Shown: positions 43,626 through 52,783, numbered from the stretch's first letter. The stretch: 64,000 nucleotides of DNA from Microbulbifer guangxiensis (GCF_021729075.1 NZ_JAJSAQ010000004.1:186001-250000); one strand, 5' to 3'. Translations and numbers: made by a program. Notes: a model not told the origin generated them from the sequence alone.

Positions 43626-44348
43626 TTAGTCGGAAAGGTAATATTCGATTGTCGAAACCACACGGACTTTCTTGATATGCGGGTTGTTCTTGTCGCGGTC
43701 GCCGATGCTGAACTGCCCCTGGGAAGCGCGTTTGATCTTGCCGAGCACACTATCGGAATCCTCGGCAAATTTCTGTGCGACCTGTCGCGCCTCATTGGTG
43801 GCCTGCTCGACCATGCCCGGCTTGATGTCATTCAGGCCGGTAAAGATGTATTCGATCTGGCCCTGGTAATTATTCTGGGAAAATGCGATGCCCTCCCGCC
43901 CCAGCTGCGCCAGCTTGTCCATCACAGCGCGGACCTTCTCCACCTGCCGGGAATACACGGTAACGGTCTGCAGCGCAGTGTAGCGATACTCCGGCCGCGC
44001 ACCTCCACCATATTGCTGGGCGAGACGGTCTGTCACTGCTGGCAGGGAGACCGAGATCTCATTGGCGGCAATGCCCTGCTCGCCGAGAAAGCCTTCGATC
44101 CGCTCGCTGCTGCCGGCGATCTGGCGGTAGAGCGCCTGCAGGTCGTTGCTGGCCGCGGTGAACTGGATCGGCCAGATCACGATGTCGGCCGGCACTTCCC
44201 GCTCTGCCAGCCCTTTGACTGTCACTGTGCGCTCATAGCCCTTGAACCGCTCCACCGCCTCGGTGGCAAACCAGCCCAGCAGCGCCAGCCCCAGTAGCAT
44301 TCCGCTGCCTAACAGCAGGGCTGGAAGTGCGTGTCTCGTATCGTTCAT
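43626..44348 (-). CDS. SIMPL-domain protein
   Basis: A 240-residue membrane-anchored periplasmic protein. One N-terminal hydrophobic helix (LPALLLGSGMLLGLALLGWFA) precedes the SIMPL domain (about 40-235): RTVTVKGLAEREVPADIVIW, AANEISVSLPAV, and the family-typical C-terminus KKVRVVSTIEYYLSD. SIMPL proteins such as E. coli YggE are associated with envelope stress; no reaction is known. ATG 44348 was chosen because aggag lies 9 bases upstream; another in-frame ATG lies 9 codons earlier. The small exported protein follows 17 bases on. Confidence 0.82.
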   Translation of the reverse strand: MNDTRHALPALLLGSGMLLGLALLGWFATEAVERFKGYERTVTVKGLAEREVPADIVIWPIQFTAASNDLQALYRQIAGSSERIEGFLGEQGIAANEISVSLPAVTDRLAQQYGGGARPEYRYTALQTVTVYSRQVEKVRAVMDKLAQLGREGIAFSQNNYQGQIEYIFTGLNDIKPGMVEQATNEARQVAQKFAEDSDSVLGKIKRASQGQFSIGDRDKNNPHIKKVRVVSTIEYYLSD

Positions 44349-44427
44349 TGGGATTCTCCTGAGCATGACAGCCACTATACGGGTATACGATTAACCGTTT
44401 CTGAACAATCCCACCGGCAACCACTAG

Positions 44428-44736
44428 CTAACCGGGCGGCCGCGACGAATCACACTGCCAGCAGTAGTCGAAAGCCGCTCCGTTGCTCTCTCCACAGTGA
44501 CGGCAGATCCAGTCGGCCTGCCCCTCGGCATCCCGCAGCAACTGCATGGCCCGTTCGTAATCCCGGTCCCGCTCCAACCACAACTCAGGCCAGGCCTGAT
44601 GGGGAGCCAGCTCACCGGTGGCCCCCTGGGCATACTCGTTCTTCAGGAACACCGCAATGCCGGCTACTTCCAGCTTGCTTCTGGCCAGCTCAACGAGGAG
44701 GCGGTTTTCGTGAGTAAATATCAGCACTGCGCCCAT
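44428..44736 (-). CDS. DUF2007-domain protein with C-terminal zinc ribbon
   Basis: A 102-residue cytosolic protein. The first 65 residues are a DUF2007 (putative signal-transducing) domain: FTHENRLLVELARSKLEVAGIAVFLKNEY and the following LWLERDRDYERAMQLL. Residues about 75-100 form a zinc ribbon of RanBP-like type (CRHC then CWQC). ATG 44736 was chosen as the only in-frame ATG giving the domain start; 43 further upstream codons belong to the reverse frame of the adjacent gene. It begins 11 bases after the TonB-related gene stop and is probably coupled to it. Confidence 0.72.
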   Translation of the reverse strand: MGAVLIFTHENRLLVELARSKLEVAGIAVFLKNEYAQGATGELAPHQAWPELWLERDRDYERAMQLLRDAEGQADWICRHCGESNGAAFDYCWQCDSSRPPG

Positions 44737-44746
44737 TCCATGGCTC

Positions 44747-45847
44747 TCAACGGGCGATGTTAAAGGACACCTTGGTCTGGTGCCCGAGGGTATCGACCGG
44801 CTTGCCATTTTCAAACGCCGGCGCATAACGCAGTTTCTCGATATAGGCTTCGGCCGCCCGTCCAAAATGCTCTGAGCCCTGCCACTCTACAGTCTCGATG
44901 TCTGTCGGCATGCCGGTATCCGAGATAGTGAAGCGCACAACAGCATAGCCCTGCTGACCTGCACGCAACGCTTGCTGGGGGTAAACAGGGGTTCGTCGGA
45001 ACAAGGGTTGGGGATCCTGGTCCGGGCCGAACGGGCGTGCCTTGCCAATGGCCCGGCACTGTTCGATCGACTTTTCCTGCGCTCCCACCTCCTCGTAGGC
45101 CTCAACGAGAAAAGCGCGGGTGGTGAGCTCGAGCTGACCGTCTGGCTGCTCCCCCCTGTCGACCTGTACCAGCGCACTTTCCAGATAGGGCAGTGCAGAA
45201 CCGTACTGGTTGGCAGAGAGGTGATATTTGCCCAGGTAAAAATCGCTCATGGAACGATAATAGCCCTCTGCCTCTGGTAGGCGCGCAAACAGTCTATGTG
45301 CGGTTTTGAGATATTTTTTCGCATAGAGATCCCCTATTTGATCAAGCGCCGCTCTGCCAAGCTCCAGGTTAACCACCCCATACAGGAGGCTGCCTTCCCC
45401 CCTGGTATCACGGGTGATTTTCAGGGCCCTGTGCGCGAGCCTGCGGTAAACAATACCGCGATCCTTTGTCTTTCTCTTCTGACGAAGGCGGTTCTTCACT
45501 TGCTCCAGCAGCGGGTCGACCAGCTCTATCCCACCTTCGCCGTGGATTTTCTCCAACATATCGACTGATGAAGACAGGAGCTTCTCTGCCTGTTCAAACT
45601 GGCCTCGCTGGGACAGAGCCTTGCCATAGTTGATAGTGGCCGCAATGCGACTTTTGCTGCTCTCGGGCAGGTTCGCGGCCGCATACTCGTAAACCAAGGC
45701 AGCAGCTCCAGCCACCTCTTCTGCGTCACCGGTCTGCAGAGCCCGCTTGTAGTCCGAGAACAAGTCACCGAGGTCGTCGGCATGACTCAAGGGCCAGGGC
45801 CCAGCGATGGCCAGCAGGGCTCCCAGGCAGAAATGATGTAACCGCAT
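44747..45847 (-). CDS. Exported protein with helical repeats and C-terminal TonB domain
   Basis: A 366-residue protein. A signal peptide (ends PLSHA) leads into about 200 residues of TPR-like helices (AATINYGKALSQRGQFEQAEKLLSSSVDML). The C-terminal 90 residues are a TonB-C domain: PVYPQQALRAGQQGYAVVRFTISDTGMPTD and AAEAYIEKLRYAPAFENGKPV. Unlike true TonB it has no N-terminal anchor that spans the inner membrane, so it probably does not transmit energy; proteins of this layout are often annotated as energy transducers. ATG 45847 was chosen because aggaa precedes it. The DUF2007 gene follows closely. Confidence 0.78.
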   Translation of the reverse strand: MRLHHFCLGALLAIAGPWPLSHADDLGDLFSDYKRALQTGDAEEVAGAAALVYEYAAANLPESSKSRIAATINYGKALSQRGQFEQAEKLLSSSVDMLEKIHGEGGIELVDPLLEQVKNRLRQKRKTKDRGIVYRRLAHRALKITRDTRGEGSLLYGVVNLELGRAALDQIGDLYAKKYLKTAHRLFARLPEAEGYYRSMSDFYLGKYHLSANQYGSALPYLESALVQVDRGEQPDGQLELTTRAFLVEAYEEVGAQEKSIEQCRAIGKARPFGPDQDPQPLFRRTPVYPQQALRAGQQGYAVVRFTISDTGMPTDIETVEWQGSEHFGRAAEAYIEKLRYAPAFENGKPVDTLGHQTKVSFNIAR

Positions 45848-45875
45848 TATTATTTTCCTTATCACGCATAAAAAA

Positions 45876-45894
45876 GGGCCGCATAAAGCGACCC
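45876..45894 (-). terminator. Rho-independent terminator of the puuC-type gene
   Basis: The 7-bp stem gggtcgc/gcggccc (one G-T pair) with a 5-base loop is followed on the minus strand by a run of T residues. It lies about 40 bases past the dehydrogenase stop codon. Confidence 0.75.
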
Positions 45895-45933
45895 CCAAGA
45901 TATAAAGAAATAGATTGTCTGAAAAGCAGCAGA

Positions 45934-47442
45934 TCAGCTGATATCGATCCAGGTGGACTTCAGCTCACAGTACTTGTCCAGCGCGTGCAGGGACTTGTCG
46001 CGGCCGTTGCCGGACTGCTTGAAGCCGCCGAACGGCACGGTGATGTCGCCGCCGAAGTAGTTATTCACCCATACGGAACCGGCGCGGATATCACGGGCCA
46101 TGCGGTGAGCACGGCCAATATCCTTGGTCCAGACACCGGCAGCGAGGCCGTAGATGGAGTCGTTGGCGATATGCAGCGCCTCTTCGTCGGTCTCGAACTC
46201 GATGACCGCCAGCACCGGGCCGAAGATTTCTTCCCTGGCGATGGTCATATCGTTGCTCACGCCGCTGAATACGGTCGGCTCATAATAGTGGCCGCCATCG
46301 ACTGCGCTGGAAGCCGCGCCGCCGCAGACCAGCTGTGCGCCTTCCTCTTTACCCTTGGCCACATAGTGCTCGACAGTGTCGAACTGATTTTTGTCGATCA
46401 AAGCGCCCATGACGGTGTTCGGGTCCTGCGGGTGACCCGGCTTGAAGCGCGCAGAGGCTTTCTTCACTTTCTCGATGAACTCGCCGGCAATGGATTTTTC
46501 CACCAGCAGGCGGGTACCGGCCGTGCAGGTTTCGCCCTGGTTGTAGAACACGGCCAGCGCCGCAGCCTCGGCAGCCTTGTCCAGGTCTGCGTCGGCGAAG
46601 ACGATATTGGGGCTCTTGCCACCCAGCTCGAGGAAAGTGCGCTTGAGGTTGGACTGGCCGGAGTACTCGGTCAGAGTCTTGCCCACTTCGGTGGAGCCGG
46701 TGAAGGTCAGGCAGTCGATATCCATGTGCAGGCCCAGAGCCTTGCCCAGGCTGCTGCCCGGTCCCGGCAGTACGTTCAGCACGCCATCCGGCAGGCCGGC
46801 CTCTTTCGCCAGCCCGGCCAGCTTGATCGCGGTCAGCGGCGTATTGGAGGCGGGCTTCAGGATCACGCTGTTGCCGGTGGCCAGCGCAGGACCCAGTTTC
46901 CAGGCAGTGGTGGACAGGGGGAAGTTCCACGGCACGATGGCCGCCACCACCCCCAGGGGCATGCGCTGGATCAGGGCCAGCTCGTTCGGGCCGGTGGGGG
47001 CCACTTCGTCGTAGACCTTGTCGATGGCCTCACCGCTCCAGCGGATGGTGGTCACCGCACCGGGCACGTCCACGTTCATGGTGTCGCTGATGGGCTTGCC
47101 CGCGTCCAGGCTCTCCAGCAACGCAATTTCGTTCTTGTTCTGCTCGATCAGCTCGGCAAAGCGCACCAGGATCTTCTTGCGCTCCATCGGCGGCATATGG
47201 GACCAGACACCGGACTCGAAGGTCTTGCGGGCGATCTTGACGGCAAGGTCCGCATCCTCGGGGCCACAGCTCGCCACCTGAGCCAGTTCGCGACCATCGG
47301 CGGGGTTGCGGGTGGCGCGGGTCTCTCCGGAGAGGGCGTCGACGTACTCGCCGTTGATGAAGGCGCGGCCTTCGATCTGGAGGGTTTCGGCCATCGCCTG
47401 CCATTCCTGCAGGGTCTGGGGGGTCTTATTTTGTTCCGACAT
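45934..47442 (-). CDS. puuC: PuuC-like gamma-Glu-gamma-aminobutyraldehyde dehydrogenase
   Basis: A 502-residue cytosolic NAD(P)-dependent aldehyde dehydrogenase. It follows E. coli PuuC along most of its length from memory of that protein: AFINGEYVDA at the start, RWSGEAIDKVYDEVAPT, the PWNFPLSTTAWKLGPA segment, ELGGKSPNIVF (general base), the nucleophile in GETCTAG, and the C-terminal PFGGFKQSGNGRDKSLHALDKYCELK. It is therefore likely to act in putrescine or another amino-aldehyde pathway. ATG 47442 was chosen because gagg precedes it. The other puu genes are not present in this window, so the pathway assignment is tentative. Confidence 0.85.
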   Translation of the reverse strand: MSEQNKTPQTLQEWQAMAETLQIEGRAFINGEYVDALSGETRATRNPADGRELAQVASCGPEDADLAVKIARKTFESGVWSHMPPMERKKILVRFAELIEQNKNEIALLESLDAGKPISDTMNVDVPGAVTTIRWSGEAIDKVYDEVAPTGPNELALIQRMPLGVVAAIVPWNFPLSTTAWKLGPALATGNSVILKPASNTPLTAIKLAGLAKEAGLPDGVLNVLPGPGSSLGKALGLHMDIDCLTFTGSTEVGKTLTEYSGQSNLKRTFLELGGKSPNIVFADADLDKAAEAAALAVFYNQGETCTAGTRLLVEKSIAGEFIEKVKKASARFKPGHPQDPNTVMGALIDKNQFDTVEHYVAKGKEEGAQLVCGGAASSAVDGGHYYEPTVFSGVSNDMTIAREEIFGPVLAVIEFETDEEALHIANDSIYGLAAGVWTKDIGRAHRMARDIRAGSVWVNNYFGGDITVPFGGFKQSGNGRDKSLHALDKYCELKSTWIDIS

Positions 47443-47591
47443 GGCGCACCTCACGTTAAAAATTGAAGGATCATTCGGTTTATACCGAAAATGTGATCAC
47501 AAATCAAAGACCGCGGCATTGTAACGCGCCTGGCCCGCCGGTGCGAAGCCGACAGGGGCCCCCAGCGGATAAGGGTGCGACTGCAGCGTCA

Positions 47592-48128
47592 CTATGCCTT
47601 GGCAGGAATGGCCTCGAAGGTACCGGTCTCACGGTTCTTGCGCGCGCCCGGGATCGGGAACACCCGGTTGTGAAACGCGATATAGAAGCCCGGCGGCAGC
47701 AGGCGTGCGGCCAGCAGAGCCTCGGTGACATTCTGGCGGGCGTCGGAATCGATAAAGCCCATGGGCTTCATGGCCCCGGTAAAGACCACCGCCACCGGCG
47801 GCGTACCGAGTTTCTCGAAACAGTAGTCGGCACTATTGGACATGGTGTCCGTGCCGTGCAGGATCACGATCGGGTCGCCCTTGTCAGCCGTGCGGGAGAC
47901 GGCATCGGCGATCTGCTGGCGATCTCCATCGTCCATCTCCAGAGAATCCTTGTTCAGGACACTGTCCAGCTCCAGATGGGTGTAGGGCAGGCGCAGGCTG
48001 GCGATCAGGCCGTCGCGAATAATGGAGGCGCGATTGCGCAGGGTGCCGTCCTCCTCGCAGTAGCTCTTCTCGATGGTGCCGCCGGTGGTGAGGATACGGA
48101 TGGTCTGTTTGGGGTTGGGATCAGTCAT
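47592..48128 (-). CDS. Short asparaginase-domain protein
   Basis: A 178-residue cytosolic protein consisting only of the N-terminal domain of type I/II asparaginases. Both catalytic threonine segments are present: LTTGGTIEKSY near residue 15 and LHGTDTMSNSA near 90. The C-terminal half of a normal asparaginase (about 330 residues) is missing. Stand-alone short forms of this kind are known in gammaproteobacteria, so it need not be a truncation. ATG 48128 was chosen because the family start MTDPNPKQTIRIL begins there; the frame runs on 44 codons upstream without protein character. Asparagine or another amide is the probable substrate. Confidence 0.8.
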   Translation of the reverse strand: MTDPNPKQTIRILTTGGTIEKSYCEEDGTLRNRASIIRDGLIASLRLPYTHLELDSVLNKDSLEMDDGDRQQIADAVSRTADKGDPIVILHGTDTMSNSADYCFEKLGTPPVAVVFTGAMKPMGFIDSDARQNVTEALLAARLLPPGFYIAFHNRVFPIPGARKNRETGTFEAIPAKA

Positions 48129-48271
48129 CGCGCCGCTACTCTCTCGCTTCCTGTTACCGCGCCTTGTGGGCGCTGCCTCTGTCATTGGAGCCGGGGGTGC
48201 CCCGGGCGGCGGCATCATAAGGCGACCACCGCCTGCTAACAATGGTAGTGCGCCGCGCAAGTTCCCGTGGG

Positions 48272-48934
48272 CTAGGCAACCCGGGTCTCCACCCGCAACC
48301 AGTCGTCCTCCAGCTGCAGGGCGAGGCGGTCGCCGTGCAGCAATTCGCCCACCCCGGCGGGCGTCCCGGTGAGTATCACATCACCGGGCTCAAGGGTGAA
48401 ATAACTGCTGATGTAGGCGGCGAGGTCGAGAATCGGGGTCAGCATGTGGCCGGTCTTGCCGCGCTGGCGCACTTCATCATTGAGCCAAAGTGTGAAAGTC
48501 AGACCATCCCAGTCCGGCAACCAGTCCAGCTTGACGAATGGCGACAGCGGACAGGCGCCGTCGAACGCTTTGGCCTTTTCCCATGGATGGCCATCGGCCT
48601 TGAGCCGGGACTGCAAATCACGCAGGGTCAGGTCCAGGGCGAGACCCAGGCCGGCGATGGCTCCGGGCACATCCGCGGGGTTGGCATTGCTGAGGCGCTC
48701 GCCGACCAGCAGCGCCAGCTCTCCCTCGAAATGGCAGCTGCCCCGTCCGGCCGGGAGGTGAATCGGCGCCTCGAGTGGAACAGCAGCACTGGCGGGCTTG
48801 ATGAACAGCAGTGGCTCCTCCGGAACCGGGTTATCCAGCTCCGCGGCATGGGCGGCATAGTTGCGCCCGACGCAGACGATTTTGCCGGCGGGCAGCTCGC
48901 AGGTGCTACCGCAACGGTATTGATGTCGGTACAT
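48272..48934 (-). CDS. Fumarylacetoacetate hydrolase-family enzyme
   Basis: A 220-residue metal-dependent hydrolase or decarboxylase. The family core is clear: KIVCVGRNYAAHAAEL, FIKPASA, the metal-binding cluster HFEGELALLVG (Glu-x-Glu) with a later Asp in DLTLRDLQ, and LEPGDVILTGTPAGVG. Substrates in this family include acylpyruvates, fumarylacetoacetate and oxaloacetate; acylpyruvase-like members are usually near 220 residues, as here. ATG 48934 was chosen because ggtgg lies just upstream; a second ATG at 48949 precedes it. It is divergent from serA across about 250 bases. Confidence 0.83.
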   Translation of the reverse strand: MYRHQYRCGSTCELPAGKIVCVGRNYAAHAAELDNPVPEEPLLFIKPASAAVPLEAPIHLPAGRGSCHFEGELALLVGERLSNANPADVPGAIAGLGLALDLTLRDLQSRLKADGHPWEKAKAFDGACPLSPFVKLDWLPDWDGLTFTLWLNDEVRQRGKTGHMLTPILDLAAYISSYFTLEPGDVILTGTPAGVGELLHGDRLALQLEDDWLRVETRVA

Positions 48935-49184
48935 GCCACCACGCTCCATTTAGGATGGACATTTCGTATAAAGCTTTTTTAGCCCCATGTGTTATGATCG
49001 CGCCCTCGCCGGACTCCCGGTTGAGCGCAGTGGCTTTTGCTCCGAGGCGGGTGCGTCAGCCACCCGAATTCTCTGCGGCAGGCAATCCGCCCCGGGCCAT
49101 CCGGCGGTGATTTTGCCACTCAGCACCGCAGGATCCAGCGCTGCTACTTTTCTCCAAAACCGTTGCCCATAGTAGAGAGTGTTT

Positions 49185-50417
49185 ATGGCTCCGCAAATCT
49201 CTTTGCAAAAAAACAAGATCCGAATTCTGCTGCTGGAGGGGGTTCACCAGTCGGCCGTCGACCTTCTGGCCTCCCGCGGCTATACCAACGTGGAATACCT
49301 GAAGACTTCACTGCCAGAAGAGCAACTGATCGAGAAAATCGCCGATGCGCGTTTTATCGGCATCCGCTCCCGTACCCAGCTGACGCGCAAGGTACTGGAA
49401 AACGCCCCCAAGCTGATCGCCATCGGCTGCTTCTGTATCGGCACCAACCAGGTGGACCTGAAAGCAGCGACCGACCTGGGCATTGCGGTGTTCAATGCTC
49501 CCTATTCCAACACCCGCAGTGTTGCCGAGCTGATCATCGCCGAGACCATCCTGATGCTCCGCGGCATCCCGCAGAAGAATGCTGTCTGCCACCGCGGCGG
49601 CTGGCTCAAGTCCGCTGCTGGCTCCTATGAAGCCCGCGGCAAGACCCTCGGCATTGTCGGCTACGGCGCCATCGGCTCCCAGCTGTCAGTGATGGCGGAA
49701 GCCATCGGCATGCGGGTGATCTTCTTTGATGTGGTGACCAAGCTGCCACTTGGCAACGCAGTGCAGATCAACTCCCTCGACGAGCTGCTGGCCCAGTCGG
49801 ACGTGGTCAGCCTGCACGTGCCGGAGCTGCCGTCGACCAGGATGATGATCGGCGCCGAACAGATCGGGAAGATGAAGCCCGGCGCCATCCTGCTGAACGC
49901 TTCACGCGGGACGGTAGTGGATATCGACCCGCTGGCGGAAGCGCTGAAGAGCGGCCACCTGGCCGGTGCCGCCATCGATGTATTCCCGGTGGAACCCCGC
50001 GGCAATGACGACGAGTTCCAGTCCCCGCTGCGCGGTATCGATAACGCGCTGCTGACGCCCCACATCGGTGGATCCACCATGGAAGCGCAGGAAAATATCG
50101 GCGTGGAAGTGGCCGAAAAGCTGGCCACCTACTCCGACAATGGCACCACCACCAGCTCGGTGAACTTCCCCGAAGTGGCCCTGCCGGGGCACGCCGGCGC
50201 TCACCGCCTGCTGCATATCCACGAGAACGTGCCCGGTGTGCTCAGCGCCATCAACCAGGTCTTCTCGGAAAACGCCATCAACATCTCCGCCCAGTTCCTG
50301 CAGACCAACGAAACCCTGGGTTATGTCGTGATCGACGTCGATGCAGAGTACTCAGACCTGGCCCTGGAAAAACTGAAGAACATCCCCGGCACACTGCGCT
50401 GTCGCGTCCTCTTCTGA
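49185..50417 (+). CDS. serA: D-3-phosphoglycerate dehydrogenase
   Basis: A 410-residue cytosolic enzyme oxidising 3-phosphoglycerate to 3-phosphohydroxypyruvate, the first step of serine synthesis. The NAD-binding loop is GIVGYGAIGSQLS (near residue 155), the catalytic Arg is in LNASRGTVVD (near 240), and the Glu-His pair in EFQSPLRG and LTPHIGGST. A C-terminal ACT domain (about 335-410) suggests feedback by serine. The length equals the E. coli enzyme. ATG 49185 was chosen because gagag precedes it; an upstream GTG-TTT-ATG is in frame. rarD follows on the same strand, after a hairpin. Confidence 0.95.
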   Translation: MAPQISLQKNKIRILLLEGVHQSAVDLLASRGYTNVEYLKTSLPEEQLIEKIADARFIGIRSRTQLTRKVLENAPKLIAIGCFCIGTNQVDLKAATDLGIAVFNAPYSNTRSVAELIIAETILMLRGIPQKNAVCHRGGWLKSAAGSYEARGKTLGIVGYGAIGSQLSVMAEAIGMRVIFFDVVTKLPLGNAVQINSLDELLAQSDVVSLHVPELPSTRMMIGAEQIGKMKPGAILLNASRGTVVDIDPLAEALKSGHLAGAAIDVFPVEPRGNDDEFQSPLRGIDNALLTPHIGGSTMEAQENIGVEVAEKLATYSDNGTTTSSVNFPEVALPGHAGAHRLLHIHENVPGVLSAINQVFSENAINISAQFLQTNETLGYVVIDVDAEYSDLALEKLKNIPGTLRCRVLF

Positions 50418-50431
50418 TTTTCCTCCCTGTC

Positions 50432-50455
50432 GGCCCCGGCCAGTGCGCCGGGGCC
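50432..50455 (+). terminator. Hairpin after serA
   Basis: Perfect 9-bp stem ggccccggc/gccggggcc with a 6-base loop, 14 bases past the stop codon. The T-run is absent. Confidence 0.55.
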
Positions 50456-50580
50456 ACCCCTGACGGCACTGACCCGGCCCGCGTTTGCGGGTAGAATCCG
50501 CCGCGGTGCCAGACCGCGCGATCCGCGGTGGCCCTTTTCCCGATCCACCCAGTTCTACGGCCACAAGCCGAGAGTGACCC

Positions 50581-51489
50581 GTGCCCCACAAAGATTCTGC
50601 TGCCGCCGGCCTGCTCGCCGGTGTAACCGCCTTCCTCATCTGGGGGTTGGCACCGCTCTACTTCAAACTGCTCGGGGGCATCTCCGCGCCGGAAATCCTC
50701 GCCCATCGCAGCATCTGGTCGCTGGCACTGGCGCTGGTCATCCTGGTATTGATCGGCAAACTGCCGGACCTGCTTGCCACTCTGCGGGATCGCAAACGCA
50801 TGCGCACGCTGGCGCTCTCCACCCTGCTGATCGGCAGCAACTGGCTGGTGTTCATCTGGGCCATCACCAATGCACACCTGCTCGATGCCAGCCTGGGCTA
50901 CTACATCAATCCGCTGATCAACGTCCTGCTGGGCGTGCTTTTCATGGGAGAGCGCCTGCGCCCCCTGCAGTGGCTCGCGGTCGCCCTGGCCGCCATCGGC
51001 ATCGGCCACGAGCTGTGGCAGTTCGGCGAGTTGCCGCTGGTGGCGCTGTTCCTGGCGCTGTCATTCGGTTTTTACGGCCTCGTGCGCAAACGCGCCCCGG
51101 TGGAAAGCCTGACCGGCCTCGGTATCGAGACCCTGTACATGCTGCCGGTGGCGCTGCTCTACCTGCTGTGGAGCGACAGCCCGACCAGCAACCTGGCCGA
51201 TAACAGCTGGCAACTGAACAGCCTGCTGGTGCTGGCAGGTCCGGTCACGCTCCTGCCGCTACTGCTGTTCAATATCGCCGCACGACGCCTGAACCTGTCC
51301 ACAGTCGGCTTCCTGCAGTATCTGGCCCCGACCCTGATGCTGCTGCTGGCCACCCTCGCTTTCGGCGAGCCTTTCAACCAGGCCAAGCTCGTGACCTTTG
51401 CCTTTGTCTGGATCGGCCTCGCCCTCTATACCATCGACGCCCTTGCACAGCGGCGCAGGCAACGCGCGCTGCGCCGGGCTGCACTCTGA
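50581..51489 (+). CDS. rarD: RarD-family EamA transporter
   Basis: A 302-residue inner-membrane protein with ten hydrophobic segments in two EamA halves. RarD-specific stretches are present: WGLAPLYFKLLGGISAPEILAHRSIWS near the start, NWLVFIWAITNAHLLDASLGYYINPL, GYYINPLINVLLGVLFMGER, and a C-terminal LQYLAPTLMLLLATLAFGEPF. The start is GTG 50581 with gagag 8 bases upstream. The physiological substrate is not established for the family (it is linked to chloramphenicol sensitivity in Pseudomonas). It follows serA but has a hairpin between. Confidence 0.88.
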   Translation: MPHKDSAAAGLLAGVTAFLIWGLAPLYFKLLGGISAPEILAHRSIWSLALALVILVLIGKLPDLLATLRDRKRMRTLALSTLLIGSNWLVFIWAITNAHLLDASLGYYINPLINVLLGVLFMGERLRPLQWLAVALAAIGIGHELWQFGELPLVALFLALSFGFYGLVRKRAPVESLTGLGIETLYMLPVALLYLLWSDSPTSNLADNSWQLNSLLVLAGPVTLLPLLLFNIAARRLNLSTVGFLQYLAPTLMLLLATLAFGEPFNQAKLVTFAFVWIGLALYTIDALAQRRRQRALRRAAL

Positions 51490-51581
51490 GGGGAATCCAC
51501 TCGCGGAACGGGTAGCAAGCGGGAGTCGGCCTTGTAAACCGGAAAGAAAATACCCGGGAAAAGCGACCCTGCCCGGCCGGG

Positions 51582-52559
51582 CTATGCCTTCAGCCAGTTA
51601 TCCAGTGCCTGCAGGATCTGATGACGATAGGGCTGGGTCTCATTGATCATCTGGTGCCGCGCCCCGCGGATAATCACCCGCTTGCTATTGGGAAAGCGGT
51701 CACCGATCACGCGCATGTTGTAGCGCCATGAGACCGTTTCATCATCCGTTCCCTGCAGCACGAGGATGCGCTTCTCATTGCGTGCGGTTTTGGGGAAGGC
51801 GTGCAGCCAGTCCACCATGGCTCCCAGCCAGCGCATCGACATCACGTGGGACTGCAGCGGATCGCGGTGTGCCTGACGGCGGGCAAATTCGGCATCGTGG
51901 GTATTGATGTTAAATCCGCGGTTGGGCGCCACCATGAAGAAGCGGCCCAGATAGAACATCCACTTGCGCAGGTGCCAGCGGGCCGGCCGCACCAGCGGCG
52001 CCAGCAGGAAAACCTTTTCGAACGGCTGCCAGACACTGTACTGCAGGTAGGCCAGCACTGCGGCACCGCCGGTACTCTGCCCCATGACATGCCAGGGCCC
52101 CGGCAGTTTGTCGCGGGCGATCTGCAGCAGGCTGTCGAGCACCTGGCGGTACTGCAGGAATGTATCGATCGCCACCGGTTCGCCACTGGAGAGCCCGTGA
52201 CCCGGGAAATCGAAGATGACGACATTGAGCCCCCGCTCGAGGCCGAAGCGAATTGCCGCACCGTAGATACCCGTATGATCGAAGTAGCCGTGGCATATGA
52301 ACAGCGTCCCCCGCGGCCTGGCTACCAGCCAGTACTGTCCCACCAGCTCAAAGCCGGCTGCCATGAAAGTGCCGACACCGGTCTTCTCCGCCAGTGGAAA
52401 ATGCAGGTTGTAGTAGTTGCGGTAATCCTGCAGCTCGGGCAGCAGCGGCCCTTCGCCACTGAAATCAAGGCGGGGTAACTGATCGCGCAACGCAGTGAAG
52501 TCCGGGCGCTTGAGGACCGGGCTGTGCTCGAGAGTGGAGAGTTCGCGCATCAGTTCCAT
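51582..52559 (-). CDS. Alpha/beta-hydrolase (PldB/serine aminopeptidase S33-like)
   Basis: A 325-residue hydrolase related to lysophospholipases of the PldB/monoglyceride-lipase group. It has FICHGYFDHTGIYGAAIRFGLERGLNVVIFDFPGHGLS near residue 100, the nucleophile in MGQSTGGAAV, an acid in LQGTDDETVSW and a histidine in GARHQMINE. No signal peptide, so it acts in the cytosol or at the inner membrane. ATG 52559 was chosen because the family start (MELMRELSTLEH) follows; the frame is open 40 codons upstream without signal. It converges on rarD; the short palindrome gcccggccgggc (51571-51582) overlaps its stop codon. Confidence 0.83.
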   Translation of the reverse strand: MELMRELSTLEHSPVLKRPDFTALRDQLPRLDFSGEGPLLPELQDYRNYYNLHFPLAEKTGVGTFMAAGFELVGQYWLVARPRGTLFICHGYFDHTGIYGAAIRFGLERGLNVVIFDFPGHGLSSGEPVAIDTFLQYRQVLDSLLQIARDKLPGPWHVMGQSTGGAAVLAYLQYSVWQPFEKVFLLAPLVRPARWHLRKWMFYLGRFFMVAPNRGFNINTHDAEFARRQAHRDPLQSHVMSMRWLGAMVDWLHAFPKTARNEKRILVLQGTDDETVSWRYNMRVIGDRFPNSKRVIIRGARHQMINETQPYRHQILQALDNWLKA

Positions 52560-52757
52560 GCGCTCAATGGTACTGCATTTTGCGCCAGGAGGTGGCAACA
52601 GAACCCCTGCAGGCACCGACCTGCTACCGATTAAAGCGAAAGTTGGCGAGCTCGCATCCCGCGCGTCAACGCACAGCACAGCAACAGCCTTTCCAGACCG
52701 GGAACGGCGATCAACGGTGGGATGAAAGGAATGGATAGGTCATCGGGAGCGGGAAAT

Positions 52758-52783
52758 CGTCGGCGCCATGGAGGGCGCCGACG
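52758..52783 (-). terminator. Hairpin after the fba gene
   Basis: Perfect 10-bp stem cgtcggcgcc/ggcgccgacg with a 6-base loop, 27 bases past the stop codon on the minus strand. It is followed by ATTTCC rather than a T-run. Confidence 0.55.

Noticed and set aside
45985-47466. 493-codon plus-strand frame opposite the puuC-type gene
   Set aside because: It is antisense to a clearly recognisable dehydrogenase and its product has no domain or signal; long antisense frames are expected in GC-rich genes.
48961-49184. Riboswitch or standard promoter before serA
   Set aside because: A TATGAT box is present at 48993-48998, but no acceptable -35 sequence and no known riboswitch fold is visible.
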